Shown here one piece after another: positions 1 through 26,880 of a stretch of 64,000 nucleotides of DNA. This stretch comes from Pomphorhynchus laevis (taxonomy: Eukaryota; Acanthocephala; Palaeacanthocephala; Echinorhynchida; Pomphorhynchidae): positions 124,001 to 188,000 of the forward strand of contig WNNJ02000690.1 of assembly GCA_012934845.2 (NCBI GenBank), written 5' to 3'. The position numbers were made by a program, and so were the translations under genes. Numbering within the stretch: position 1 is the first letter of the stretch; the number at the start of each line of letters is the position of its first letter. The notes below the pieces were generated by a model, which made no database searches, had not been told where the DNA came from, and saw nothing but the letters and a program-made list of their open reading frames with translations.

Positions 1-164
1 TATTAACTTTACGATATTAGATATATACGATCTAACATGCTTCAATGTTGGTTTGACATATTGAATTCAGGTACTTTGAGAGCCACTATGTAGCCGTACC
101 GTTATTACTCATTATCGGTCTTCCCGGACAAGGAGATACATTCTTGTGCGTTTTGGACAAAAGG

Positions 165-640
165 TAAAATATCAATAATATAAGGAATAAACACAATAAT
201 ATAGGAATAACACAATAATATAAGGAATAAATTTAAACTCTTAAGTGGCAAATTTTTATGGATGGATAATAAATAATATACTTTGCATTAGAATAAGATA
301 CTAGATAGTTATTTCAGAGAAAATACATCATTAGCATGTATTTGGCCCCACTGCTATGTTGGGTAGAGGAGTTGGAGGCAGAAACCTGATAGCATAGCAG
401 TTCCTCCTGATGACCTCTAATTCTTATTCTGATACAACGTCTGTTATTTATTAGTCAATTCATAAAAATGACGTTTATTTTAATTTTTTTAAACTTGATT
501 TAAATTATAGAAAATCTAAAAACAATTATTAATTTTATTATTTAATTATTAAATTTTGATTTAGCATTATTATGTTTTGTTTATTTTATAATTATATTAA
601 ATACGTAGACTCAGTTAGCTGATTTTATCAATGCTCGTGC
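165..640 (+). mobile_element. Penelope-like element 3' relic
   Basis: This stretch repeats sequence seen at 2,860-3,290, 61,240-61,710 and 62,030-62,330. The shared parts are a run around 'aaactcttaagtggcaaa', a hairpin near 345-400 whose arms read about ACTGCTATG and CATAGCAGT, the words 'tcctgatgacctc', and a closing block 'tagactcagttagctga' near 606. At 2.8 kb the same block directly follows PLE reverse-transcriptase thumb coding, so this is read as the 3' non-coding part of a PLE whose coding half is missing. A short imperfect duplication ('aataatataaggaataa') sits at 170-230. Confidence 0.6.
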
Positions 641-1317
641 GTTCTCGCATATTAGTCGTTTTTAGAGAGTTTGGTAACAATAACATCTTCAAAATATATG
701 TTTACAGAACTTTTTTAATGTTCCATTGGACTCACGTTGATTATTTCATACGCATCACTTGTTAACTGTCGTTGAGCCTTGATCACATAGTATGCTGTTT
801 ACAAGATTACTACTTATCCGCGTTTGCCGGCGTTCTTAATAACAATATTGCTATCACAGCATATTCTAACTCCACTATTTTCAAAAAGTTCTCGCCAAAG
901 TTTTACTTAAAATACCCTAAATCTTTGTTGTTTAAACAATTAAAATCTGAAATTATGCATATCCCAAAAAAGTAAATGCTGTTTTTATAACATTTCAGCT
1001 TTCACATTCTTCATTAAATTTTATATTTTTATATCTTAGATTTTTTTAAATCTACAAATATAAAATTATCTGAAGAAGTCGGAAGATTTAGCTTTATAAA
1101 AGTAGCATTTACTTTTCGAGGCCGTCGGCGTAACTATATAGTTGGAGTTGATGAAATTGTTGAAAATAAAGACGGGATCTATTTCAGATTATATATATAA
1201 GTTACGCAGACGGCCTGGATTTGCCTAGTCTTTAAGGATGACTCGCACAGCAATTTAATTTGGTAAAGAGCGCAAGCCTTAGTTAATTAAAAAAAACGTC
1301 GGAAGCGCCTTCATTCA
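641..1317. other. No recognisable gene
   Basis: AT-rich sequence. An open frame at 772-975 (67 codons) has no motif I recognise and is not called. The one structure seen is a hairpin at about 1,118-1,216. Its arms AGGCCGTC..CGTAACT and AGTTACG..ACGGCCT enclose about 60 bases. Confidence 0.5.
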
Positions 1318-1329
1318 CAATGTCACACA

Positions 1330-1422
1330 GGCAACCGAAACGACCAGTGGATACTTCATTCTATTGATGAGTGTTGACGGGTACTCATCATTTCGATGCT
1401 AAAGTGATCGTCTAGAAGTGAT
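1330..1422 (+). ncRNA. Permuted hammerhead-core repeat, copy Z1
   Basis: Three hammerhead-like strands occur in an unusual order: GGCAACC-GAAAC at 1,330-1,341, TTCTA-TTGATGA-G at 1,359-1,371, and GTC-TAGAA at 1,410-1,417. TAGAA pairs with TTCTA (stem I). GGCAACC can pair, with a bulge and a mismatch, with GTGTTGAC after the core (stem II). The first core base is T rather than C, so this copy looks decayed. Related copies lie at 10.78-10.85 kb and 11.12-11.31 kb. That this is an RNA element is inference from matching stems. Confidence 0.35.
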
Positions 1423-1699
1423 ATTGCGCCTAGAAATCGTGAATCAAAGTTCAGTCAACTGTAGCAGACTGGACCTATTATATATTAGTAGCCACTATAG
1501 TAGCTACAATATATAGTATACTTACATAGTATATATACCTAGTCGACAATAAACGAAATATATACCACCAAGTCAATAATGAACGAAATCACTTTTACGC
1601 TTCGCCCTAGAGCTTCTTCTTATTCTTTGTGTTTAATCTGTAATATTTATATGTATTTTAAAATGACTATTTAATAACAATTGTTAAAGCTAGTAATAA

Positions 1700-3290
1700 C
1701 TTTGTCTTCATATGCAAAAAGCTTTATTATGATATACCGATGAAAGAGATAAATTATAATGATTTAAATGTAAATCCAACATATGAACGTAGTGAGTTGA
1801 GTTTAGAAACAATTATTACAAGTCACTGTTCTATAATGGATAAAAAGGGTATAAAGGTTGAATTAGATAATAAAACTATACCTATATTATATTGGAATCC
1901 AAAATTACATAAAAATCCAATAAAACCTAGGTTCATATGTAGTGCGTTTAAATGTACATTAAAACCACTTTCTGTCTATATGAATAAAATACTTAAAGTA
2001 ATTAAAGCACATTTTAAAAAATATTGCAAGGTAATCGAAATTAATACTGGTATAAAACACTATTTCAGTATTAATTCTACAAAAGAATTTTTAGAACAGA
2101 CAAAAGGAATAAATTTTCAAAATATAAATACATACGATTTTAGTACGCTTTATACAAATCTAGATTTAGTAGATATTAAAGAAGCGTTAGTAAAATTAAT
2201 TAATCTTATATTCGGAAAAAGATATACATATATATGTTATAATAATTATAACGCCTATCTAACAAAAATTAAACCATCAAATAAATATAAATATATGGAT
2301 AAAATTGAATTAATAGAATCCTTAAATATTTTGATAAATCAAAATTATTTAAAAGTAGGGACATCTATAATTAGACAAATGAAAGGTGTTCCAATGGGAG
2401 GTAATAGTAGCCTAATTATAGCTAATTTATTTTTAAGCTTAATAAAATATGAATTTGTTCATAATTGTGTAATTATTAAATCTAAATGTTTCGATAAGAA
2501 ACAGATTTCTTTCTCAATAATCGAACAAATTTATCCAGGTAGCCTTATTCTTAATAACATCAATATCAATGATAAAGCAGGTATATATCTAGATATGAAC
2601 ATCAAATTAACATAAATTAAAACTATTATTAATTATATCGTAAAGATGGCATATTTAAATTTTAAAGAAACATATTTTTGCATTAGCATTCATGCATACC
2701 ATATAATATAAAATATAATACATTAAATAATGAAATTTTAAGAATTGCAACAACATGTAATGATATTGGCTTTTTTCAAAATTATTTAAATAATTTAATA
2801 TATGTATATTTTAAACTAGGTTACTATAAACATAACATCAAGCAGAAAATAGTAAAATATATAAATCAAGACAATAATATAAAGAATAAATTTAAACTCT
2901 TAAGTGGCAAATTTTTATGGATGAATCATAAACAATTTGCTTTGCATTAAAATAAGACATTAAATTATCGAATTTTACCAGAGGAAACACGCCATTAACA
3001 TGTATTTGGCACACTGCAATGCTCAGTCGAGATAAAGTGGCCGAAACATGATAATATAGCAGTTCCTCCTGATGACCTCAAATCCGTATACTGATATATC
3101 GTTCGCTATTTATTAGTTAATTTATAAATTGACTTTTATTTTAAATTTCAATTTTTTTATTTTAACGTGATTTAAATTATATAAAATCTTATATAAAAAT
3201 TAATATTTATTTTTAATATTTATGTTTTAAATTTTTATAACTTTTTAATTTATAAATTATACAAAATACAGACTCAGTTAGCTGATCTGA
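1700..3290 (+). mobile_element. Penelope-like element, RT through 3' end
   Basis: This PLE copy consists of reverse transcriptase coding (1,740-2,615), the thumb coding after a decayed stretch (2,640-2,940), and the same 3' non-coding block seen at 165-640, ending near 3,290. No GIY-YIG nuclease is found in it. The thumb part contains the words NTLNNEILRIA and KQKIVKYIN, which recur at 63,510-63,720. The hairpin with 'gccgaaac' in its loop is at about 3,010-3,065. The copy is incomplete at its 5' end. Confidence 0.75.
1740..2615 (+). pseudogene. PLE reverse transcriptase, partial
   Basis: This 291-codon open frame has the layout of PLE reverse transcriptases. It has a fingers motif PILYWNPKLHKNP with RFI (about residues 48-65), the metal-binding motif A as YDFSTLYTNL (about 129-138) and motif B as RQMKGVPMGGNSS (about 212-224). 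The next frame segment should carry motif C, which reads FRYIDDICVF in the copy at 63.16 kb. Here that motif is missing: after KSKCFDKKQ the sequence jumps to SIIEQIYPGS, an internal deletion of about 25 codons. The enzyme would copy RNA into DNA during transposition. This copy is dead. Confidence 0.8.
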
Positions 3291-3835
3291 TTTGTTATCG
3301 TTCTATCGCTGAGTTTTCATTCTACGTCTGTTCGAGGTGCAATTCAAGCACTTTTAACTTTTCAATACCACTCTCTCCACTAATAAATAATCAACATATT
3401 TATTAACTAACGGTTATGATTTTTTAGCTTTGTCTTTAGTAAACTATTAAGTTATGCCTTATTGATTTCATTCGTGCTGTACTCGTTAGCTATACGGTCA
3501 TAGTATCTTAAAATACCATTCAGCAAAGAATGTTCAATTTGTTGTAGAATCTGTTGCCATTTATGGAGTAGTTGTGAAACTATAATTGGGAAGTAACACA
3601 GCAATGCTAGCGAAAAACGCTTATTGATATGAAGATCTTTCGGGACTTTTTTCCCGAGGAAATTAACTTAGCATACTTAAAATTATATGAGAGAAAGAAA
3701 ATACGTATTCGACAACTTTACCAGCAGAACCAAAGAGCCCGTGAACTTTGAATAAACAAAGATGTCGATAAAACAAGGGAGTAAAAGAATAATTATTACA
3801 TCGGATTAGAATATGCCCCACACTAAACCTAATCC
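3291..3835. other. No recognisable gene
   Basis: Moderately AT-rich sequence between a PLE copy and the large inverted repeat. No long open frame, repeat or RNA motif stood out on either strand. Confidence 0.5.
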
Positions 3836-3843
3836 CAAAGTAT

Positions 3844-3886
3844 ATTTTCTGAAGATGCTAACATAAGTTAGCGAAATATCAAAAAT
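3844..3886 (+). ncRNA. PLE-type hammerhead-like core
   Basis: Reading + strand: stem I ATTTT (3,844-3,848), CTGAAGA (3,849-3,855), one extra T, stem II GCTAAC (3,857-3,862), loop ATAA, GTTAGC (3,867-3,872), GAAA (3,873-3,876), TATC, then AAAAAT pairing with stem I. CTGANGA and GAAA are the hammerhead core, and a nearly absent stem III is the form reported for PLE-associated hammerheads. The extra base before stem II is atypical, and cleavage activity is not shown. Confidence 0.5.
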
Positions 3887-6234
3887 AATTTCTTCTTTCC
3901 TTTGATTCAGCTCCAATAATTATTTATTTGTAATTTAATTATTTTGCTTTATTTATCATTACGTTTAATTTATAAATAATTTAATATACGTAGACTCTGT
4001 TACCTAATCTGATTTAATTACTAGCATGCAAAGGAAATCTAATGCAATACCATAATATATACATCCAAATAGTGTATAATGCGCAAGCATAAAACATGAT
4101 TTTATATTTAACGAAGCACTACGTATTAGATATATCCGCAGTGGAAATTTAGATTTTGAAAATAGTCTAATAAAATTGAAATGCAATTTACTAAGCCGTG
4201 GCTATAAAGAACGTATGATACGTACACCGATTAGCAAGTTAAGGAAATAACCACGCTCAACCTGGTTAATGACAAAGAATAAATTAAACAACGGAATTTA
4301 AATGGCATACTGGACTGCGAAACTTAGGTCGAAACGTGAAGAATGCACGTTTTCTGATATTTCAGAAATCTAATAATCTTATAATCTAATAATAATCTTA
4401 TAATAATCTTATAATCAAATCTGATATTTCAGATCTAGCAACATAATTATGTCTAGTAAGATAGAAATGATAGATTCCAGCAATACGAAATGTCAAATAA
4501 GTGTATAAAAGGTAAACGCCTATGATTCACCACATACAAGTGCTTACAAGAGACCAAAAATTACAACATAACTGAAACAGGATAAGTTCCTAAGAATAAC
4601 AATTGCATAGCAAAGTACATAATATATTTAGGAGAATGTACATCATGCAAAATGTAATACACATGACAGACTTAACGATCCTTAGGTGAGCGACTTAATA
4701 ACCGAAGCGCCGATATAAAATATAAATTGAGTCGGGAAAACATTCAGAGATAGAATCAGAGAGCGACTTAATAACCGAAGCGCCGATATAAAATATAAAT
4801 CGAATCGGAAAAACATTCAGAGATAGAATCAGAGAGGCTCTACAACATTGATGTCAGTGTGTGAGACAAACACGTAGAAGACGATAAATTCATATAAGGA
4901 AATGTTAACGACATTAGCAAATGATTGAATTTAGAAACTGTATTAAAAAGGAAAATACAAACATTTAAAAGTTATAATCTTAACAAGGAAAATATATATA
5001 AATGTAGAGGTTTATATACAATTCTTCCGTATAAGTGTATAGAATTAATATACAATTCTTCCGTATCAAAATTAACAACATAAAACACAAGAATACAGCA
5101 CAATATGAAAATATCTTGAAATAGGAAAAACGTAGACTTTAAATAATATATAATTCTATATTTGCTTTCTTTCACGTTTAAATACATTTCTAATAATATA
5201 TATGAATGTTATAGTCAATTAATGACAGATATTGAACGTGTATTCTTATGGCATAACACTATGGCATAACATCAATGTTGTAGAGCCTCTCTGATTCTAT
5301 CTCTGGATGTTTTTCCGATTCGATTTATATTTTATATCGGCGCTTCGGTTATTAAGTCGCTCTCTGATTCTATCTCTGAATGTTTTCCCGACTCAATTTA
5401 TATTTTATATCGGCGCTTCGGTTATTAAGTCGCTCACCTAAGGATCGTTAAGTCTGTCATGTGTATTACATTTTGCATGATGTACATTCTCCTAAATATA
5501 TTATGTACTTTGCTATGCAATTGTTATTCTTAGGAACTTATCCTGTTTCAGTTATGTTGTAATTTTTGGTCTCTTGTAAGCACTTGTATGTGGTGAATCA
5601 TAGGCGTTTACCTTTTATACACTTATTTGACATTTCGTATTGCTGGAATCTATCATTTCTATCTTACTAGACATAATTATGTTGCTAGATCTGAAATATC
5701 AGATTTGATTATAAGATTATTATAAGATTATTATTAGATTATAAGATTATTAGATTTCTGAAATATCAGAAAACGTGCATTCTTCACGTTTCGACCTAAG
5801 TTTCGCAGTCCAGTATGCCATTTAAATTCCGTTGTTTAATTTATTCTTTGTCATTAACCAGGTTGAGCGTGGTTATTTCCTTAACTTGCTAATCGGTGTA
5901 CGTATCATACGTTCTTTATAGCCACGGCTTAGTAAATTGCATTTCAATTTTATTAGACTATTTTCAAAATCTAAATTTCCACTGCGGATATATCTAATAC
6001 GTAGTGCTTCGTTGAATATAAAATCATGTTTTATGCTTGCGCATTATACACTATTTGGATGTATATATTATGGTATTGCATTAGATTTCCTTTGCATGCT
6101 AGTAATTAAATCAGATTAGGTAACAGAGTCTACGTATATTAAATTTTATAAATTAAACGTAATGATAAATAAAGCAAAATAATTAAATTATAAATAAATA
6201 ATTATTGGAGCTGAATCAAAGGAAAGAAGAAATT

Positions 6235-6277
6235 ATTTTTGATATTTCGCTAACTTATGTTAGCATCTTCGGAAAAT
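6235..6277 (-). ncRNA. PLE-type hammerhead-like core, mirror copy
   Basis: This is the mirror of the core at 3,844-3,886, at the outer end of the right arm. The stem II arms GCTAAC and GTTAGC are intact (6,249-6,254 and 6,259-6,264). The CTGAAGA strand reads CCGAAGA here, a change at an essential core base, so this copy is probably inactive. Confidence 0.45.
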
Positions 6278-7189
6278 TACAATGTATTTTGTATAATGAA
6301 CATGCTTATATAAAAAAGTTCAAAACGAATCTTCACCATTTGCTTTGGGCAGGTGTTGCTGTTATTAGCTCCTGTTGTTAGCGATAACAAGCTGCTTTCA
6401 CTGTTGTTTGAATTTTTGACACGATTTCGGCAACTTTTGAAGTAACACAAAACGCAATATAAAAAGATGATTCAAAATAGTTTAGAAACAAAACAAAATT
6501 TATTACCATAATATTTTCATTCAAAATAAATAATTAAAAAAATTAGAAAAATATAAAAATAATAATTAAAATTACTAGAAATATTAAATAAAGTATAAAA
6601 ATTAAATAAAAATGATTATTTAAACAAAATAATCGTTTACTACATCTTTACAAGATATTTAAAGTTACGTCAGGTTTATTATTCGGCATAATAATATTGG
6701 AGTTTTTATGTATGTAATAAGTTTCAAGAATTTTTTTATTTAAACAATTGGTTTCCTTTGCTATTAAATGTTTTATTATTTGAGACAAATCTTTTGAAAT
6801 TAATATTCCAAAAATTATTTATAAATGGTAATCCTATGTATTTCCTTTCTCGTTTTGGGCCAAAAAAATAGAAAGGATTACCATTTATAAATAATTTTTG
6901 GAATATTAATTTCAAAAGATTTGTCTCAAATAATAAAACATTTAATAGCAAAGGAAACCAATTGTTTAAATAGAAAAATTTTTGAGGAATATTACATTCA
7001 TAAAAACTCTAATATTATTATGTTGAATAATAAACCTGACGTAACTTTAAATATTTTGTAAAGATGTTGTAAACGATTATTTTGTTTAAATAATCATTTT
7101 TATTTAATTTTTATACTTTATTTAATTTTTACATTAAATACTTCAAAAATATTGTTTTGTATAATAGTAAAATACCGAATATACAAAAC

Positions 7190-7521
7190 ATTTAAAAAAA
7201 TAAACCCAAACATGATAATGATGGAGTTGTTTATAAAATCTCTTGTTTAGGATGCGATAAAATATATGTGGGTCAAACAGGCCAACCATTAGAGAATATA
7301 TTAAAACAACACAAATACACACTCAAAAAAGGCCTAAGCAGCGCTATTGTAGACCAGTTTAAATTTAGATCCCAATATTGACTATAATAATACTGTTGTT
7401 TTAGCAAAATAAACAATTTGTTTAAATAGAAAAATCCTTGAGGCTTATTACATTTATAAAAACTCCAATATTATTGTGTTGAATAATAAACCTGACGTAA
7501 CTTTAAATATCTTGTAAAGAA
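7190..7521 (+). pseudogene. PLE GIY-YIG endonuclease and C-terminus, partial
   Basis: The + frame reads GVVYKISCLGCDKIYVGQTG, the start of a GIY-YIG nuclease domain with the C-x2-C pair typical of PLE nucleases. It is followed by QPLENILKQHK, where the family arginine is replaced. After a short decayed stretch the frame resumes as LNRKILEAYY and ends NNKPDVTLNIL, the usual tail after the nuclease in PLE proteins. The nuclease would nick the target so the RT can prime. No RT lies directly upstream, so this is a fragment. Confidence 0.75.
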
Positions 7522-7960
7522 GTTGTAAACGATTCTCTTGTTTAAATAATCTTTTCTATTTAATTTTTATACTTTATTTAATTTTTCTAGTACTTTTAAT
7601 TATTATTTTTATATTTTTCTATTTTTTTAATTATTTATTTTGAATGAAAATATTATGGTAATTATTTTAGTTTTGTTTCTAAACTATTTTGAATCATCTT
7701 TTTATATTGCGTTTCGTATAACTGCAAAAGTACCCGAAATCTTGTCAAAAATTCAAACAACAGTGAAAGCAGCTGGTTATCGCTAACAACAGCAGCACCT
7801 GCTCAAAGCAAATAGCGGCGATCGTTTTGAACTTTTTTATATAAGCATGTACATCAAAAAAACATTGTAATTTTCCGAAGATGCTAACAGTAATTATCGA
7901 AATATCAAAAATTATTTCTTCTTTTCTTTGATCCAGCTCCAATAATTATTTATCAATAAT

Positions 7961-8828
7961 GGATCACTATCAACTATTTAAAATTAAATAATAAATAATT
8001 AAATAATTATAAATAATTTAATAATTTTATATAAGATTTTTTTAATTTATATCAAGTTAAAATTTAAAATTGAAATTTAAAATAAAAGTCAATTTTTATG
8101 AATTGAATAATAAATAATATACGATGTTTTCGAGTAAGAAACAGAGATCATCAGGAGGAACTGCTATGTTAAACTGCTTATCAAACTGATTTGAACTGAT
8201 TATAAAACTTTAATTTTGATAAGAGACTGTTACGAACAGGAAATTTACATTGTCGGCTGCTACAAATTTGTAGTTATATGTAAATTTTGATGAGCCAAAT
8301 AAATTTAGGCCTTTAAGTAGTTGCTTAAGAGAAAGAAAAAGAAACTTCAAAACGTTAATTGATTTTTCATCTGCTCTTAGCTTGTTTTTGAAAAACACTA
8401 TATATAAGTATGTTTATACTAATACTTTGTTTTTTTTATTTTTTTAAGCGAATACTTTCTTTCTTCTTTTTAAAGAGAAAGCATTTTATTTATAGCAATA
8501 GAAAAATAAACTATCACCAAAAATTTGACTAAGTTTCAATTAATTAAACTCAGTGTACGCCGTTTGTCGAGCACCAACGCTAGTAATACTAATACAACCA
8601 ATACTACAAATACTTTTTACTATATATACACATACTTTAATGATATTTGCAAATGTTCATTTTCAATAAATTTAATAGATGAGCATACTTTATTTTTCCA
8701 AATTATTTATCATCTAATTGTTAAATATGCTTTTGTTTTGGACATCAAATATTTTATTTAATAGTGCTGCCTGTCGATTTGAAAGGCCGTCCACTAGTTA
8801 TAGACCTTTAGCTTTATCAAAATAACAA
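7961..8828. other. Upstream region of the IP3 3-kinase gene
   Basis: AT-rich sequence. At 8,100-8,170 (- strand) is a short scrap of the PLE 3' block with 'tcatcaggaggaactg'. An open frame at 8,525-8,761 is threonine/asparagine-rich and has no recognised motif. An in-frame TAA lies two codons before the kinase ATG. The promoter must lie here or further upstream, but I cannot pick a TATA box with confidence in such AT-rich DNA. Confidence 0.4.
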
Positions 8829-24519
<15,691 letters not shown>

Positions 24520-25865
24520 ATATTTGCTATGCAATGTCATTTGCTAACAATGGCTGAGGCATAGAATCTTGTTGTATTATATGTCGGTGAAAGAGTTAAA
24601 AACACACCTGTGTATCGCAACGAAAACATGCGAACATATGATGATATTCATAGATGAAACTTAATTGTAAATAACAAATTATCAAAATCCAATGGTTGAT
24701 TGCATGTTCTCTTTATAAAACAAATTTTGTTTTTCTCATATAAATCTGTTCAAAACTGTTTTCCACATCTTATGTAGATATTAGTATATACAAAAACAAA
24801 ATGTTGTTCATTACGATTTATTTTTGCTTGATTAAAAGCCCTTTTAAAATCCCTGTATAAAAAACTTTAAAAGGATATATAGATTCACACTTTGCAGTAA
24901 CAAAATATCAAAGGCTTTTTATTATAAAATTATAATTGCAAAATTACAATTCGAAAATATATGATTAACAATATGAGCTAAAGTAACATAAAGTATATGA
25001 AGATTTGATTAACAAATTGGCAGCAAAAGGTTCTTCTGGAGAGTATAAATGAAGACCACAGGAAATTGAAGATCCAATAAAAACCCGATTTACTTTAATT
25101 TTCGAATGTAACTGCGTTCGTCTTGAAAGAGTTACGCACAATCTGAGTCTTTAGTTTTTCTAAAGACGAATGAAGTTTGTAGAAACTTTGTTGTCTTCTT
25201 AAGCAAATATTCTATTATATACTGGGTTCACTATATTTCACATGTATAACATTAGTTATTAGTAATTAGTATAATTATTAATTAATAATTATTATTAGAT
25301 AAATATTAAATTTTTCACTCTCAAATATTAGATAAATTTAGTTTGGAATTTTTATAAAGTTTTTGAACCATAGAATAAAATTTATAATCAAGCCACAGTT
25401 CTCGGTTGCTTTTCAGCATGAATAAGTAGTCGATGAGATCAGAAACAATTATCAGGAATTCATTTCATTACATATTATTATTAATCAAAATAATAATCAA
25501 TTAACTTTCGAATATTAAAATCTAAACTGGAATTTGGGATGGCCAGTGTGAGAAACAAATGAAAACACAAATACTTGCACTGCAAGGTTTATTAATGAGC
25601 CTTGCAAATAGTAAATTAAATGGTTACTAATTTGAAAGCTTTCCTCGTGAAGCACAAAATAGAAAATAATAATAATTATTACATTATTATCAATGCCCAC
25701 ATTTTCATTACTCTACATGTTTCTATGTGTATGTATATCCAAAGATTACGCAGTTACATCTTTCTCTGAAATTGAGCTTCTACAATCCTTGTTCATTTGA
25801 CAAATACAAATCACATGGAAAGTGATTTGTATTTGTCTATATTTTATATATTCGTTTCTAAGTCT
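24520..25865. other. 3' flank of the kinase gene, no further gene seen
   Basis: AT-rich. The first clear AATAAA after the kinase stop is near 25,076 and is a candidate polyadenylation signal. A perfect hairpin with 16-base arms (gacaaatacaaatcac / gtgatttgtatttgtc) lies at 25,798-25,836. Nothing else is recognised. Confidence 0.4.
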
Positions 25866-25869
25866 ATAT

Positions 25870-26290
25870 TTTATCAGTGCAAGTCATACTACTCGTTCTG
25901 GATCTGTTTACGATGTGGTCTATAGTAAAGGGGATAGATGGCTACCCAAGTGAATGTGTTAAATTGAATGTCCGACAAAGTCGCAGGGGTCATTCTCTCG
26001 TGTTACGCGCAAGACAAATTGGAAAGTCGACAATGGTATCTCGATTGCCACGCAGAGTGAGAAAGTTGTGGAACGCATTACCTCACATTATGACTGTATC
26101 ATCATTGAGCCAATTCAAAGCCATGGTCAACACTTGGATAAGACACGCTAATCAAGGCAACATTGGAAGTTCTTATCCTTATTTTGGTTGTAATTGATGT
26201 TTGTTTCATGTATTGTAATGTACTATGAGCGGGCAAAACGGCCTTCTCGGTCAAAACTCTGTATATAATAATATATTATATACAGTTTTT
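25870..26290 (+). mobile_element. LINE 3' fragment (CR1-like)
   Basis: The frame 25,877-26,197 contains RRGHSLVLRARQ, RRVRKLWNALP and SSLSQFKAMVNTW. This is the conserved C-terminal end of CR1-like LINE ORF2 proteins (RGHS ... R..NLWN.LP ... FK..L). It is followed by a tail with 'gagcgggcaaaacggcctt' and a TAATAATA-type end near 26,277. Only the last 100 or so codons remain. It is a different family from LINE-A but close to the scrap at 48.5-48.8 kb, which has a similar tail. Confidence 0.7.
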
Positions 26291-26311
26291 ATTCAATAAA
26301 TTATATAATGC

Positions 26312-26880
26312 TGCCTGATGTTTATGATTCCATGTCGGGAAAACAGTGATGAATATTTGAGTACATCGGTGTATGTTCCATGACAGGTGTAACAACAGAT
26401 TATATTTTATATATTTGCACACTTTTAAGTGTCCCTGTTAAACAGCATTTCTATTAAAAAGAATTTAGTGCCTGATGCATGGTTAAACCGCAATACGCAC
26501 CGCCATGCAGAGAGCTTATGCTAAATTCCCTCTGATGAATCAGATTAAGTGTAGTTCAGTTTTTCGAGCTTTAACACTGTTTGAGCGTATGTTAAGGTGC
26601 CTATGGAAGATTATTAAAGTCACGGTACTGATGAGCTCCGTTAAAGGGAAACGCGTATACCGTTGTTGAAGTTTGTCGTCACACATAGGATGACTGGGCA
26701 TACGTAGATACTTTGAATATTGCGAGAATAATTCGGTTCTATTTCTTAGTCTGATGAGGATATATAGGATGCTGCCTAGTGTTTATGACTATTTATGAGG
26801 AAAGCATAATGAATTATTTATGAGTACATCATTGGGTGTCGCAGGACAGGTGTAACAACCAATTATATCTTATATATAGC
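26312..26880 (+). repeat. Pair of Q-block repeats with a hammerhead-like scrap between
   Basis: Two direct copies of about 110 bases (26,312-26,420 and 26,768-26,880) share 'atgctgcct.gtgtttatga', 'tgagtacatc' and 'caggtgtaacaac'. The same block is inverted at 10,560-10,441. Between them, at about 26,630-26,675, the + strand reads GGTACTGATGAGCTCCGTTA then AAGGGAAACGCG. This resembles the two core strands of a hammerhead with a damaged stem II. Confidence 0.5.

Larger units (their letters stand above)
3836..6288. repeat. Large inverted repeat, two ~1.02-kb arms
   Basis: The left arm (about 3,836-4,854) and right arm (about 5,268-6,288) are nearly perfect reverse complements around a 413-base spacer. 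Each arm contains a tandem duplication of about 65 bases with the word 'aataaccgaagcgccgata' (4,690-4,830 and mirrored at 5,290-5,450). The outer end of each arm carries a PLE-type hammerhead-like core. A 'gtagactctgtta' block resembling PLE ends lies about 150 bases inside. The matching 60-codon frames at 4,186-4,004 and 5,937-6,119 are a by-product of the symmetry. The arms' high identity suggests recent formation or ongoing conversion. Confidence 0.85.
6190..7960. repeat. Nested inverted repeat holding PLE 3' ends
   Basis: A left arm (about 6,190-6,870) is followed by its partial reverse complement (about 6,872-7,150). A second reverse-complement arm (about 7,400-7,957) comes after PLE nuclease coding. 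The outermost block, with 'ggagctgaatcaaagg', recurs at 3,890-3,925 and 19,690-19,735. The element holds three copies of the PLE C-terminal coding end: two on + (6,959-7,062 and 7,420-7,521) and one on - (about 6,765-6,660). It therefore looks like a PLE tail rearranged by repeated template switching or inversion. Confidence 0.7.

Noticed and set aside
345-425. Type II hammerhead in the PLE 3' hairpin
   Set aside because: GAAAC and CTGATGA words occur, but the bases flanking them do not pair as stem II (C faces C at the first position) in any of the four copies.
4004-6119. Two identical 60-codon frames (4,186-4,004 and 5,937-6,119)
   Set aside because: They are the same sequence in the two arms of the inverted repeat, with no motif, codon signal or RNA evidence.
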